Assembly (NCBI GenBank): GCA_963513935.1
Contig: OY740765.1
Coordinates: 122,083,362 to 122,147,361, forward strand
Direction of reading: 5' to 3'
Source: Aphrophora alni
Taxonomy: Eukaryota > Arthropoda > Insecta > Hemiptera > Aphrophoridae
Length of the DNA: 64,000 nucleotides
The position numbers were made by a program, and so were the translations under genes. This document shows positions 1-12,080 of the stretch, one piece after another. Under the pieces are notes generated by a model. That model did no database searches, was not told the origin of the DNA, and was given only the letters and a program-made list of their open reading frames with translations. Each line of letters opens with the position of its first letter. Positions within the stretch are counted from its first letter, which is position 1.

Positions 1-671
1 ACTTTTCTTTTTTATTATCTATGGAGAATTTTGTAAAAATAAATTATAATAATTATTCTTTTTATAAAATATGGAAACAACATAAAATAATTAATATTAG
101 TGTTGAAATGAAATAAAAACAAATAATGATCATATAAAACATATACAATAATATTATATTCAAATTATTATTAAATAATTATTTATAAATTCCAATTATT
201 TTAAAATTATGAATTAATAGGAAAATTCTAAAATTTGGACAATTTGAAACTATTTTAACTAATCAAACTAATTCTAAATAAATACCGTGGAATTTGTCAA
301 ATTGGGAAACATTTCTGCCGAACCCTATAAAGTACATCTGTTAAGTTTATTGTAGAAAATGATTTCTAAGCAAATAATAGCCTCACTATCACTACCAACT
401 AATAGTGAAATGAAAAAAAGCAGAGCCCTAAATTAATATTTAGAGTTTAAATAATATCCAAGTATCAAATACGCTCCATCTAAGTATCATATTACAATAT
501 GATACACCAAAATCAAGATTTATCAAATGCCAGTTACAATAGATTTTATTATTTTTTATGAGGTATTTTTATTTGATATTAACGTTTTCAGTCAAATCAA
601 ATTCCAATTTCACAAATTACTAATTTTAAAAATATTTCCCCAGTTTTAGTGGATTAAGTTCAAAGGCCTAC
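1..671. other. intron sequence, nothing recognised
   Basis: AT-rich DNA downstream of the last visible Vps15 exon. I see no exon, RNA gene or transposon here. Confidence 0.5.
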
Positions 672-820
672 CTGTTGAAGAAGAGGAGATAGAATGGGAG
701 AACTGTGTATACCAATATATGCTGCAACTCCAACAATACAGTCGAAGAATGACCCACGTAGTTGTTTGTCATCTTTATCGTTAAGAAAGGTAATCATGTG
801 AGACAGAAGGATGTCATTTG
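672..820 (-). CDS. Vps15: Vps15 exon (last visible), HEAT repeat
   Basis: This 149-nt exon follows a ttttag acceptor and precedes a gtaggc donor. Two bases complete an alanine codon and 49 codons follow. It encodes [18 protein letters not shown], then [17 protein letters not shown], and ends PLLQQ at a codon boundary. These match the Vps15 segment [35 protein letters not shown]. The remaining HEAT repeats and the WD40 propeller must be encoded to the left of base 1. Confidence 0.93.
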
Positions 821-2133
821 CTAAAAGAAAAAAAGACATTTAATTAATTATAAATCAGAACTATAATAAAATTCATTTGTTAATCCGAAGGTTAGCAACA
901 TAATGAAGTTAAATTTCATTATTCTCTTTGAAGAAATGCTAGGTAAAGGAATAAGTCTTTGTACAGGAGTCCAGCATCAAGTAATGCTGATGGCACAATG
1001 TTTATTGAATTCCCTTCCAACCAGAGCTCAGGTTTGTCTGACCGGAACGATTTCCTTGAATTCTCTGAGTCCTGAGCACCCAAGCCTCTTCTCAAAAGTC
1101 TTCTTTGCAGGATTAGGGGCAACAAATAGGAACAACCCATCCAGAATCTTGTCTTCAGATTCACATATATTACATAGAGACGAGTATCTGAAATTAAATC
1201 AGTGTACATGTCGCTGGGTTATTGTTCTTGATGAAAAAGTTGTTGTTGGAAGTGATACTTGCTTGGTACTTGGTTGTGTCTTCTGGTTCAGCTGTATTTG
1301 GTATAACTGTCTATTTTTGACAACTTCTTTCCACATTTTCACCTACTTTTCTTGAGACATATGACTGCTTGATTCTTTCATCAGGTTAGAGAACTTGCCT
1401 TGGAAAACCTGAATTAATATCATTCCCAATTATTTTTGCAATCTCATCAGCTACCTTATTCTCAAATAATACCACAGTGGACTGAGGTCACTTCAGAGGC
1501 TCACTACAGTGGGTTTGGGTATAGCAATCCTGAGGGCACCCTAGCTAGATCTACACTTTTTTCATATAGTCATCTTGCCTATCAGGTCTCTTGTTTTTTC
1601 TGACTCTGACACTATTAGAGTATTGAAACGCTAAGGAGTTTTTATGTTATCTTCTTTTCTTCTTTATAAGGTGATGATGACCAAGAGATTTTTCACCTTT
1701 ACACAACAACAAAAAAGAAAAGAAAAATCCATTGAAATACCAAATGTTTGTTATCTTTCTTTAGATGCACCAACAAGGTTCTTATTTCAATGATTTAGAA
1801 AGAAAGGTTGGGTTAATGCCTGGGTGGAAGCTATTGAATTGCAACACAATAATATTAGTGTTACATTAATTGTCAATAACTCGCCACCCATACTTGACAC
1901 TACATTTGGTAGTAGATAATATCTTCCTCTCGTTTCTTGAATAAAATATCCTACGCCTAATCATCTCCTTTTAATATTCACTGTATAATTTTTACACATG
2001 AAGCAATACCAATAAAAATGTTATTGTACTGATTAGCTTTAAAAAAATACAGTAACTATGTTCTTATTATTCAAACAAAGGTAACATTATGTTTCTCTGA
2101 GGCAATTATTAAAATCTATAGTCATCAAAGTTC
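821..2133. other. intron sequence, no recognised element
   Basis: This stretch holds a 150-codon plus-strand frame at 903-1355 and an overlapping minus-strand frame. Neither shows a domain, and the GC content is a little higher than in flanking DNA. It could be an old transposon fragment, but nothing allows a family call. Confidence 0.4.
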
Positions 2134-2137
2134 TTAA

Positions 2138-2193
2138 GGGGATGTTACACTGAAAATTGTGTTTTTTTCAAATAAACATTTCAATGAGGTTTC

Positions 2194-2230
<37 letters not shown>

Positions 2231-2331
2231 AGAAATAATGTGAAAAAAATATAAAAATATGAAAGTTGATTTTTAAAAACAATCCATAGGTAAATAAATT
2301 AAAACATAGTTTTTTAGCTAATTTACAGAGG

Positions 2332-2363
<32 letters not shown>

Positions 2364-3702
2364 GATATTATATAAAAAGATTTAGTTGTATTTTCTTAAA
2401 TTTTATGTTATTTTAAAGAGTATTTTTTAATATTTAGTTAGATTTATGATAATATGGCAAGGAGTTTTTTAATAAATCAACTTTAAAAATTGTAATTTAT
2501 GAAGAAAAAAATTAACATTTTTTTTTTTTTATTGCTAAGGTGCTCACAAGCATAAATCTATCTAAATATAAAGAAAAATGTCTGTAGAACAAGTGGTAAA
2601 AAAAATCAGTGATATAGTGCTAGAGGTTTCAGAGATATATCAATTTTAGTATCGAAAAACAGAGAAAATTCAACTTTCGGGAAACTGCGATTGAAATAAT
2701 GCTTATCGTGAGTGTTTTTAGTAAAATGTCTATATAATCATAATAATGTTTTATATTTATTCCTACATAATTACCAGCAAACAAGAATAATTCACATTAA
2801 ATGGGACATGTGGAATTATCTTTAGTTAGACTAACTTTGTCAGAAGTGTCGAATGATTTATGGAAATCGCAGTCTGAACATCGAAAAAGTTGGCGTAGCC
2901 CTTAGGTGGCATCTGACTAACCTGTAAGTTACTAACACTCAAAGGACATGAAAAACCTTCTAAAAACTGTACAAACCTATTTCTATCTACCAAAACATAC
3001 TTTGGTACATTGCATCAACATCTACTGAAGGCCTATAACTATCATAAAGTGCAAAGCCAGTAGCCTTATTCACACTGTTCACTAGGTCTATTTGTGCCTA
3101 TTTCATCATCATGATTAGATACATCTGGTAAGTTAAGCAATTTGTAGGCAGTACTTCATATCTTCTAGAGATGTTGATTTTGTTTCGGATAGCAATATTT
3201 CTCTTTTCTTTTCTTAGCTCTTCCCATTTTTGAAATATGATAAAAAAGTAAACACTGAACAAAACCAAACAACTTACCAAAATATCATTATGAGAGCTGA
3301 GTAAACTGACAGCAAAATAGGAATATATTCAGCAGAATAGGCTGATTCACTTTGGCGTATTTTTTTTTTTTTTTTTTTTTTTTTTAGAAAGACTACTTTT
3401 TTATGTATTAGACTCTCAGTTTTATGAATGGTTTAATATACTGTAATGAATAGCTACTCAGAAATAACAGAGAAATAGTTTATTTATTTATGATCCTAAA
3501 AGTAATTTCTGCAGCACGAAAACTAACAATCAAGAAGGCGTGCGCCTTCTCAGAAAACTTCTTTTTTTTTTATTACAAATAAATGTGAAACATGACTTAT
3601 ATTGTATTTTCATGTACAGAAACACATGTAGAACAAAATAAGAAAAAGCAATATTTTTTTTTAATTTAGTCATTTTTGCCTATTTTTAAGTGTAACATCC
3701 CC
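2138..3702. mobile_element. non-autonomous DNA transposon with TTAA target duplication
   Basis: The ends are inverted: GGGGATGTTACACT at 2138-2151 is repeated in reverse complement at 3689-3702, and the A-rich bases after it also agree. Both sides are flanked by TTAA (2134-2137 and 3703-3706), read as the target duplication. The 1.57-kb interior has no coding capacity and carries long T runs at about 2196-2226, 2332-2358 and 3360-3385. TTAA duplications are known for piggyBac and Sola3 families. The GGGG start is unlike the CCC start of the piggyBac ends seen elsewhere in this window, so the superfamily is left open. Confidence 0.75.
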
Positions 3703-3706
3703 TTAA

Positions 3707-4739
3707 ACAGAAATCATACAACATAGTACAAGTCACATTAATTCATCTAAATACAAAATCGACGCAGCCACTTATTGCAAAAAAGTCTTGATTTTAAAAT
3801 AGTTCTTCCTTTTGGATCGCAGGGCCAAAATTTCTCCACTACAATCCAAAATAGATCTATTGTAGAATATGCATTATATGACTAGAATTCTTCTTACAAC
3901 CTCATAAAGTCATGAGGACCTTTGGATCAGCATGGCTAAAGATTTTAGAGAAGACAACATTCTGTAGGAGAACTGACATACGTCTCATTCTAATAACCAC
4001 ATTACTTACTTCTTACATTACCATAATATAGAGAATGCTATGTGACAGTTTAAGAAATCAATGTCTAGATTTTTTTGGATATATCCATTTATCTGTACAT
4101 TTCACTAATATTTTAGTGAAATTGGTAGAGTTGATTTTTTTAAATTCATATTTTATACCTATAGCCATTTTTTTGTTTTTACCACCACTAACTCACAAAA
4201 TGGCATTGTTTAAGGGATGGCAAGCTATACATTTTGTTTGGGCCTTTTGAAGTTACATATAAGCAAAATTTTACCAAAATCGTTAGAGCCGATTTTGTGA
4301 AAATCATAATTTTGTTATTTTTCAAAAGGTAGCTACCCCCAAACTGTCAAAATATGAAAAGTCAAAGAATCTGGCTAAAATATGTCCAATATCCAAATTT
4401 TATTTTGGGCTATAGTGCACATATGACAGATAGAGATTATTTCAAAAACTACTTGTTTGTGCACTCATTGTCAAAATAATTTGCCTTCCTTTATCTCAGC
4501 AAAAAGACCTCATAAACGGACATAACCTTCTTTATACTATGGTATCGATTTATTTCAATAAGCAGTGTCAGCAGACATTTCATGATTTCAGGTGTCAGAG
4601 AGAACTTAATAGTTCAAATTTATACAATAGAAATTTGCTAAAATTGAACCAGTTCTCTTGTCGATAATTGAGCAAAACCTTGACAAATTAGTATAATTGA
4701 TATGTCTTAACTAATAAACAGAACCACATCTTGACCAAC
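3707..4739. repeat. intron with a dispersed repeat fragment
   Basis: The part around 4220-4275 (a segment containing acattttgtttggg and ending agcaaaatttta) is also present, diverged, at about 57919-57966. It is a fragment of an interspersed repeat of unknown family. The rest of the stretch shows nothing. Confidence 0.45.
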
Positions 4740-4939
4740 CTTTCTGTTTTCCAAAGAAAACACAAAGCTTCGTGATTCCGTTTTCAATCAGAGTTTGCTT
4801 GACAATATTCTGAGAATCTGTTAACAGAGTTGCAACAGTTTGTTGAATCATTTCATGTAGTGTTGCCAGTTCACTCTCATAACTATGCCGTGGAATATCG
4901 TTTGATGATAGGGCAGCTACTTGGCAGTACTCCAAAAAC
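4740..4939 (-). CDS. Vps15: Vps15 exon, HEAT repeat with HEM(I/V)QQ motif
   Basis: This 200-nt exon has a ttttag acceptor and a gttggt donor. One base completes the arginine codon, then 66 codons run from FLEYCQ to GKQK, and one base starts the next codon. It includes [20 protein letters not shown] and [20 protein letters not shown], which match Vps15 (ELQALHEMVQQKVV.LLSD..NIVKQTLMENGI..LCVFFG). The segment between FLEYCQ and ESEL is a short variable linker. Phase joins correctly to the next exon to give KQKAND. Confidence 0.94.
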
Positions 4940-5995
4940 CTAAAATTGCATTAAATAAATATTTCCAGAAATATAAAGTTTATCATGTCTGTGTTTCCAT
5001 GTTATGTCTTTTGTTCTTACGTGTTTTTTTTATATTTTTTTTATCGGTTTTCACAAGAATCATGCAGGTTTTACAAAGGAGTCAAGCTCTTAGTAATTAG
5101 AAACATAAGACATCAACTGACATATAACTATATGAGATGAATCTACTTTGCATTCTTTCAGAGCATAGTAATATTAGGCTTCCCAAAGGTTGTTATATTG
5201 CTAGATAATGCCAGCTACAGGGATAGATGTCACTGTATTTTTGTTAAATAAAAAATTATGATGATAATAATAAATTTATATATATTTAATTTGATAATTG
5301 TTATCAAGATGAATTTAACAAACATAAATTATAGCACAACTATATAACTAGAAACAATAAATTTATGGATGGTCCCTATTGTAGATTAACCAAATCACTG
5401 AACAAATATTATATTTTAGGATAATGAATTTTTTTAACAGCCTGTCATTAAAATTAAAAAAAAAAAAAACCTCTTACAACCTTTACAGTTAAACTATAAA
5501 TTGGTTTATTGTGAATCCTTTGTGCATACAGTGTAATTTGTTTCATTGTATTAAAATGTTTGTAACAAAATGTTTTTAAATATATTTAATGACTATGTCA
5601 ATTGACTGTAAAATAGATTTAAGGACAATAAAGAAAATAGATTATTTGTACAGTAGGTTTGGGATTATCCTGTCTAATGTACTGGTCTGCTAAGCCAGAA
5701 GATGAGGGTGTTATCACTTCCTGTGTAATCAACACCCACAATTTTTAATAACTAAACATCAGTAGTTACATACCGTAAACTTTTGTTTATAGACATTGAA
5801 TAAACCATTAATGTTAATTTGACATAGTTATCAAAATTAAATTAAATGAGGAAAATATTTACAAAACCTTAACATTTATTTAAAGAATGTTTCAATGATT
5901 TCTTATATTGGGCAACATTTTAAAATAAAGATAACAATATACTGAAAAAAACACACACAATGCTTATATGATACGATAAGTGTTCTCATAGACAG
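4940..5995. other. intron sequence, nothing recognised
   Basis: AT-rich intron DNA between the Vps15 exon at 4740-4939 and LTR element A. The only notable point is a short acaca run just before the insertion. Bases 5992-5995 (ACAG) are the left target duplication of element A. Confidence 0.5.
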
Positions 5996-7319
5996 TGTGA
6001 CAGTGTAAAAAGTCAGATTTTAATATAGACTCATTTAAAAGACGCGGTTAAGCCAAAGAGATAAGAGATTCAAATAATAATTTAAATTTAGTAACGTCAT
6101 TAATAAAAGAAAAATGGATTTTCAAGACAACAGTATGAATTATTATGTTTAATTTTAATATAATTCAGTTTTATTGTTATAATATGTAAATTATTTGTGT
6201 TTTACGAAAGTGTGGTAAAATGTGGGAACAGTAACCGGAAGGAACGCTTTCGGAAGTAAGAATTTGCCTCATGGCAACGGCAGTTGAAGTCCAGAGCTTG
6301 AAGGGACTGGATGTGTTTTGTAGAGTTAGAGTTAACCGCTTAAAATGGACAAGTTGTGTTTTTCAAAGTCGAAGTCTAGTGTTTGGAGAGATAAGATCGT
6401 AGAAAGAGTTTCTAGGTTCTATTAGAACAATGTACATTTGATTTTTTGTCTCAAATAGAGATCGAAAGTATTTAAAAAATCCATAGAGAGCGTGTTTCAA
6501 TGACAATAACGCGGGAACATAAAAGACAATGGTTTATATACGCGAGTTGTGAACATTCTCAACAACTTGAGAAAACAACTTCTGAACGAGGGAGAATCTA
6601 CTAGAAGCTGTGGAATTTCAACTTGTAGGACATCAGTCTTCCATTCGGAAACGGACAATGTTTTTTATTTAGATCGGCGTTGTGGTATAGACGCTATATA
6701 TTACCTGTTTGATTAATAACCTGTATTATGTTTTAAATAAATTTTTTTTGTAAATGTTTATCTATTTAAAGAAAGTTTAGTAGATTATTACTAGAAGAGA
6801 TACTAGTAAAATGAAATTTTTAAATAATGAAAATAGCATCTTTTCATTTTTCTTTTAAAGCTACAAAGTTACTACTAAAAATTTTCATAGATTAAAGTCC
6901 TGTTGCAACAATTTTATTTGTAGAAGCATTTTTGAAGATAAAATTAATTAATTTGAAAGAATGAAATAAAAGAAATATAAATTCATAATTTGTTATTAAA
7001 ACTAAAAAGATAACTAGTATTTATAATATGATTTTTTTTGTTAATAATATTTGTAGGATGTTTCTTTGAATGTTTAATAAATGTTTTCTTTGTAACATTT
7101 CAGCCAAAGTGTTCTCATTTAAAACCAAAATCCACTGTGAGTACACCGATAAAAGAATTTGCGACCCCAGAGATTTTTTAAAATATTTAAATTCACTTTT
7201 TTTCAAAATTGATGTTAACACATCTGGCGCCCTAGTCGAGCAAATTAATAATTGAATTCAATTTTAATAAAAAATAAGTACTCTTCAAGTACGACAAGTC
7301 TCTTTTTTAAATTATTACA
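5996..7319 (+). repeat. left LTR of element A
   Basis: It matches the right LTR base for base in the parts compared. A TATATA at 6535-6540 is a plausible promoter TATA element, and aataaa signals lie further on. Its first six bases, TGTGAC, are shared with the LTRs of element B. Confidence 0.9.
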
Positions 7320-7341
7320 ATTGGGCCCAACAATGGGGCTT
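7320..7341 (+). other. primer-binding site of element A (degenerate tRNA-Lys type)
   Basis: Directly after the left LTR comes TTGGGCCCAACAATGGGGC. It resembles the primer site of element B, which fits the 3' end of insect tRNA-Lys apart from two inserted bases. Several bases differ, so priming may be weak or use another tRNA. Confidence 0.55.
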
Positions 7342-7461
7342 TTTAGTCGAAATAAACAGTGATTTTGGTAATGCGAACATTTAATCAAGGTAAGGACTCT
7401 CTAAATAAGATAAGAAAGATTCTTTTTAAAAATTTTTTGTGTTAAATATAGTAAGGTAAAA

Positions 7462-9192
7462 ATGGAGTCAGAAATTGTAAATGTTAATAATAATGATGAA
7501 CAGGTAGGGTTAGGAAATCAAAATTCTTTAAATAATATAGAGTCATTGGAATTTACGGGGGATATTTTTGATAATTTACAGAAGGAATTACAAAGTAATG
7601 AGCAAACAAATGAACAATTTGCACAAAATATTTTAGACCAGGATGTAGATTTAGATAATAGCAGTAGTAGATGTTCAAGTGTGAACGGAAATAGTAATTC
7701 AGGTTCAGATTTTAAGGGATATAGCAGTGATGGGATTCTAAATAGTAAACAGCAGTGTGAAGATATGAATAAAAAATTAGTAGAAACACTAGGGGTAGAA
7801 ATTGTAGAAGAAAATTCAGATAGGGAATTAAGAGTTGAAGAGGTTAGGATAGTTGAGCAGGTTAGGTTAGATAAGAGTGTGGAAAATAATGATCAGGATT
7901 TAGAGATTAAGAGTATGTTAAAAGTAATGATGGAAAAAATGGAACAAAATAGCTTAGAAACAAAACAAAATAATGTAGTTTTAAACAATAAAATTGATCA
8001 AGGTAGTTTAGAATTAAAAGAAATAAGTAACAAGTTTGATCAAAACAAGATAGAAATCAATGCTAAACTGGAGGTTTTTAATATTAGACTTGAACAAAAT
8101 AATGTTAAACTGGATAAAATAGACAATGATTTGAAACTGAGTAAATTAGAGCTAAGACAAGATAATTTAGATTTAAGAGAAGTAATGTGTAAAAAATTTG
8201 AAGAAATTAGGGTTGAATTAAAACCAAATTATGTAAAATTAGAACAGAATCTTAAATTGGAAATTAAACAAATGGAAATTAATGTAATGGAAACTAATAA
8301 TAAAGTAGAATTTGAATTAAGCTATTGTGAGAAAAAAGTAGAATTTGAACAGATTAATAGTGTAGAAGGTGTTTTGGTAGAAAATATTAATAATTTAGAT
8401 AACAATTTAAATCAAGAAATAGCTGAAATTGAAATTAACAGTTTTAATGAAATAAATAACATGTCAAATGATTTAATAATAATAGAAGACAATTGTGTAA
8501 ATGATTGTGTTCAAGAAATTTCTAAAATAATGAATAATGGGTTAGGTAACAAGGTAAATCTAGAAATAACAAGTAATGTTGAAGTGAATAAGTTTGGTGG
8601 GGTTGGAATAGGTATAAGTAAATTGAAAAACAAGATAAAAACAAATAATATTACGATAAAGGAATCAGCTGTTTATTTTAAAAAACGAGTGTACCATGAG
8701 ACTGTAGATTTTGAAAAATACATAATGTTAAAATTTAGGAATGTTTTTAGAATCCAAGAGCAAGAAATTAAAAGTTTTTGTGAAATGAGTAGCTTTGAAA
8801 TTAAATATGAAAACGTATGTATTAAAGAAGTATTTGTGATGATATACAAGAATGGTGGGGTTAGAATTCCTAAACTAACAGATGTTGAAATTAGGTCAGT
8901 AGATTCTAAGATGTTTGAGAGAAAGAGAAATGTAGATATGTCTGTAAGGGAGAAAGAGAAAGGTATTTTGTCAATACTCCGAGACAATAACAAAGGGGAA
9001 TCTTTTGTTAGGAAAGGGTCAGTTATGATGACTAGGCTAGACAAACTGTCCGTGTGGACAGAAGTATTTAACGTTGTAATTATGTTAAGAAAGCGAGCTA
9101 TATTTTACAAAATGTTTCACCAATCGGGGAACCATCAAAAAAAATGGATAATTTATAATTGTTGTAATCAATTGAATATTTGGAATGACTAA
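7462..9192 (+). CDS. gag-like coiled-coil protein of element A
   Basis: An intact 576-codon ORF starts 142 bp after the left LTR, at an ATG with A at -3 and G at +4. The N-terminal third is acidic and rich in Asn, Ser and Gln. Residues about 150-290 are dense in Leu, Ile, Glu and Lys at heptad-like spacing (for example LEQNNVKLDKIDNDLKLSKL) and probably form a long coiled coil. The C-terminal part is basic, with no CCHC knuckle and no capsid signature I can recognise. Position alone suggests a gag-type protein. Element B's gag also begins with a coiled coil, but I see no clear residue match between the two. Codon use is extremely AT-rich. Function unknown. Confidence 0.6.
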   Translation: MESEIVNVNNNDEQVGLGNQNSLNNIESLEFTGDIFDNLQKELQSNEQTNEQFAQNILDQDVDLDNSSSRCSSVNGNSNSGSDFKGYSSDGILNSKQQCEDMNKKLVETLGVEIVEENSDRELRVEEVRIVEQVRLDKSVENNDQDLEIKSMLKVMMEKMEQNSLETKQNNVVLNNKIDQGSLELKEISNKFDQNKIEINAKLEVFNIRLEQNNVKLDKIDNDLKLSKLELRQDNLDLREVMCKKFEEIRVELKPNYVKLEQNLKLEIKQMEINVMETNNKVEFELSYCEKKVEFEQINSVEGVLVENINNLDNNLNQEIAEIEINSFNEINNMSNDLIIIEDNCVNDCVQEISKIMNNGLGNKVNLEITSNVEVNKFGGVGIGISKLKNKIKTNNITIKESAVYFKKRVYHETVDFEKYIMLKFRNVFRIQEQEIKSFCEMSSFEIKYENVCIKEVFVMIYKNGGVRIPKLTDVEIRSVDSKMFERKRNVDMSVREKEKGILSILRDNNKGESFVRKGSVMMTRLDKLSVWTEVFNVVIMLRKRAIFYKMFHQSGNHQKKWIIYNCCNQLNIWND

Positions 9193-10636
9193 TAATAATG
9201 TAAAGACATTTTTATAATAACACAAGGACTTGATTTTGAAAAATAATTAATAGAATAAGAATTTTGTTAATAAATAAGTTTAAGTTTGATAATGATTAAT
9301 TAAGAGTTATGAATATTAATAATTTGTGTGTACTGATAAATTTTGTAAGCTAAGACAGAATCAGAATAAATAATAATATAAGCCAAGCGTAAAATGTTAG
9401 AAGTTTTAGTTTAAGAAAGGTTTTAGTATTTGTTAAAGTAAAGACGCTGGATTATAGCAGTAAACAATTTCATATGTTTATAGAAGAAATAATATTTAGA
9501 AATCGTGACGATAACAGATTTGTTAGATGAGAGGATCATTGGAGATGCAAGATGGTTAGTAAATAACTCAGTATGTTTATGAAAGGAATAAATAATTAAG
9601 AAACGTGACATAGATAAGATAGTTAGTTCGAAGCAAGGATTCAGAGTAGTGTTGAAGAAATAATATTCAATATTAAGTAGGTGGAATCAATAAAATTATT
9701 CAATAAAATGTGACGAGAGTTGAGATTCATCTATAGACCGTATTGGAACCAAAAGTTTCACTTCTTATCAGTAGTAAACAGATAAAGAATTGCGTCTCTA
9801 TATACAAAGGGGAAATTGTTTATTCCTTAGTCAGGTATAAGTTCTTTGCATGACATTGAGACTGAAATACAGCGTGTTACGAAAGTGCTGTTCTGAAAAT
9901 AAAAAACTTTTGACGTATAATCGGAAATTAACTTACGTTTTCAAATAAAATTTACTTAAATAAAGGATAATTGGTTTTAAATAAAGTAAATAAAAAATAA
10001 AAGTTGATTACTTAAATAACTTTAATAGAATTAAAAGTAAATTTCTAAGTAAAGGACTTAGAATAAATTTTAAAAATAAAATTTTCTTTTTTAATTTGAA
10101 TAATAACATCTAGAAAGGATTACATAAACAGAAAATCGACGATGCTAGTAATAAGATTGGTAAAATAAACATTATTTCAACTTCGGATGATACGATTTAA
10201 ATGAAATTTTTTATGAATTTTAAAAATTTTCTTCGTGTAAATGCATTTAAGGAGTACATGAACATATTGGGAGGAGGTAGGAGTTTATGTAGTAATAATA
10301 GAATGTTTTATTCGCAAGAATAAGGCATTCTGGGACTACATGGAGGGCGTGTTGTGGAATAGGGATGTGTTTTGGGCTTTATCTTGAAATTAGTAGGGAT
10401 ATTGCATTCAACCACTACACATTTCAACGTCACAACATGTTACCCTGTGTAAGAGTCCAAAGAGCAATTAGAAGTATGCACGGTATAAAGTAGATGGTCA
10501 GAAGGACTGTGGTGGGGAAAGTAGGAGGTCAAATGCATAAAATAAACAATAAATTCATAAAAAATCAAATAAAAAAGGTATAATAATAAAAAACAAAATA
10601 AAAATGGAACGTTGGAGGGTTTTATTAATCGACGTT

Positions 10637-10704
10637 CGACAGGGCTTTATTATCAGAATAGAGGAGTGTAATTCAATTACTGTTACGATAATAAATCCCG
10701 GTCG
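10637..10704 (+). repeat. hairpin-forming inverted repeat in element A
   Basis: The 18-nt arms 10637-10654 (CGACAGGGCTTTATTATC) and 10687-10704 pair at 16 of 18 positions around a 32-nt loop. Confidence 0.7.
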
Positions 10705-12020
10705 AGTTTTGAAAAATAAAATAAAAAATATACAAAAAATAAAAACAAAAAATTGTCATACAACTCATGTAAATGAAATATAGTTAAAACTTTGACAATT
10801 TTGAGAAGTGTAAGGAACAGAGAGTTCTTAGTTTGTATTAAGAGATACAACGGTGTAGTAGGAGAAGTTCAAGAGAGAACTAGGAGTTCTTGAGTATATT
10901 GTAAAATATAAAGTTTGGTAGGCGAACTGTCTTTCGAGGCAGGATGTAGCTATGTTCGAGAAGTGATATGATCAAGGCCTAAGATATCATTTCTAGAAGG
11001 TAGTGATTTAGAGTTAATTGGAAAACTTATCAAAAAATCCAACGTAGTTGTTTAAAGTTCTGTCACATGTAATTTTGGGCAAAAAACATAAACAATGACT
11101 TATGTTTGTAAGTGTCATAAACTTTCATAGATATAGGAAAAGTTTTTTTTTGAGTCTACTCTAATAAGTAAAAACAGATGTTGAGGGAAGTCGTCAAAGG
11201 AAATAGGACAATGCTTACATGGTGAAAGGAGAGGGTTTGTTAAGAAACAAAGCCTAGAAATAAATCGGACGTGACAGGAAGGAGAGTTTTTATGAAATGA
11301 AACGGAAGGTTTTATAAAATTGTAAAAATGTTGATTAACTGATTAGGATAGGTAATTAGATGTTAAATTGTAAAATGATAAGTTGTATGTTTGATGTTTA
11401 TAAATATTAAGGATTATTTAATAGTAATTTGATATCATAAGATTGTTAGTCTTAAGTGATTTATGGTTTGAGAATGTGAAAAATAGTTAATTAAAGTTTG
11501 AGAATTTATGTGAGTTTTGCCAAGACAGATAATAATTAAGTTTTTTAAGTTTTTGATGTTAAATAGTGAGTAAAGGAGGTTAAGTTTCTGTTTTTTAAAG
11601 GAAGGAGTAATAAATTAGCAATGATAAGAAAGATTTTGATGAAATTTATAAATAAAATAAATAATTAACGATTTTTAATAAATAATGTTTTGAATTTAAA
11701 ACAATAGATGATTGTGAGAAGTTATCTGATAAAGATGTCTAAAGATTTTGATGAAATACGGTGTTAGCTGGGAAACAATGTAAAATTTATTTTTTTTTGA
11801 AGTTTTTATATACAAGTAATAGATGATTAAGAAGATTTTAATAAGAAGTAGTTTAAATGAGAGATTTTTGAGTTTTATATGAAGATGATGACTTTACAGA
11901 ATTGTCGAGTAAAGTGGTATTTAAAATGAAGTTGTTCTGTTAACAAACTTTTATAAAAAAGGTAGTTAGGTTGCATTAATGGTAATTTTTTAGTTTTTAA
12001 GAGGTTTTTTGAATACTACG

Positions 12021-12080
12021 ATGAAATAAAGGAAATATGCGACGATTTTAATGAAATAAAGGAAATATGCGACGATTTTA
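12021..12080 (+). repeat. 30-bp tandem duplication in element A
   Basis: The unit beginning atgaaataaaggaaatatgc occurs twice in a row, and a third, partial and diverged copy follows. Confidence 0.85.

Noticed and set aside
903..1355. 150-codon plus-strand frame
   Set aside because: No domain, no supporting splice or promoter signals, and an equally long frame on the other strand. Probably chance or an unrecognisable old repeat.
7021..7255. Short frames on both strands, repeated at 14220-14454
   Set aside because: They lie inside the LTR of element A and recur only because the LTR is duplicated.
8673..9044. 123-codon minus-strand frame under the element A ORF
   Set aside because: Antisense shadow of the 576-codon ORF.
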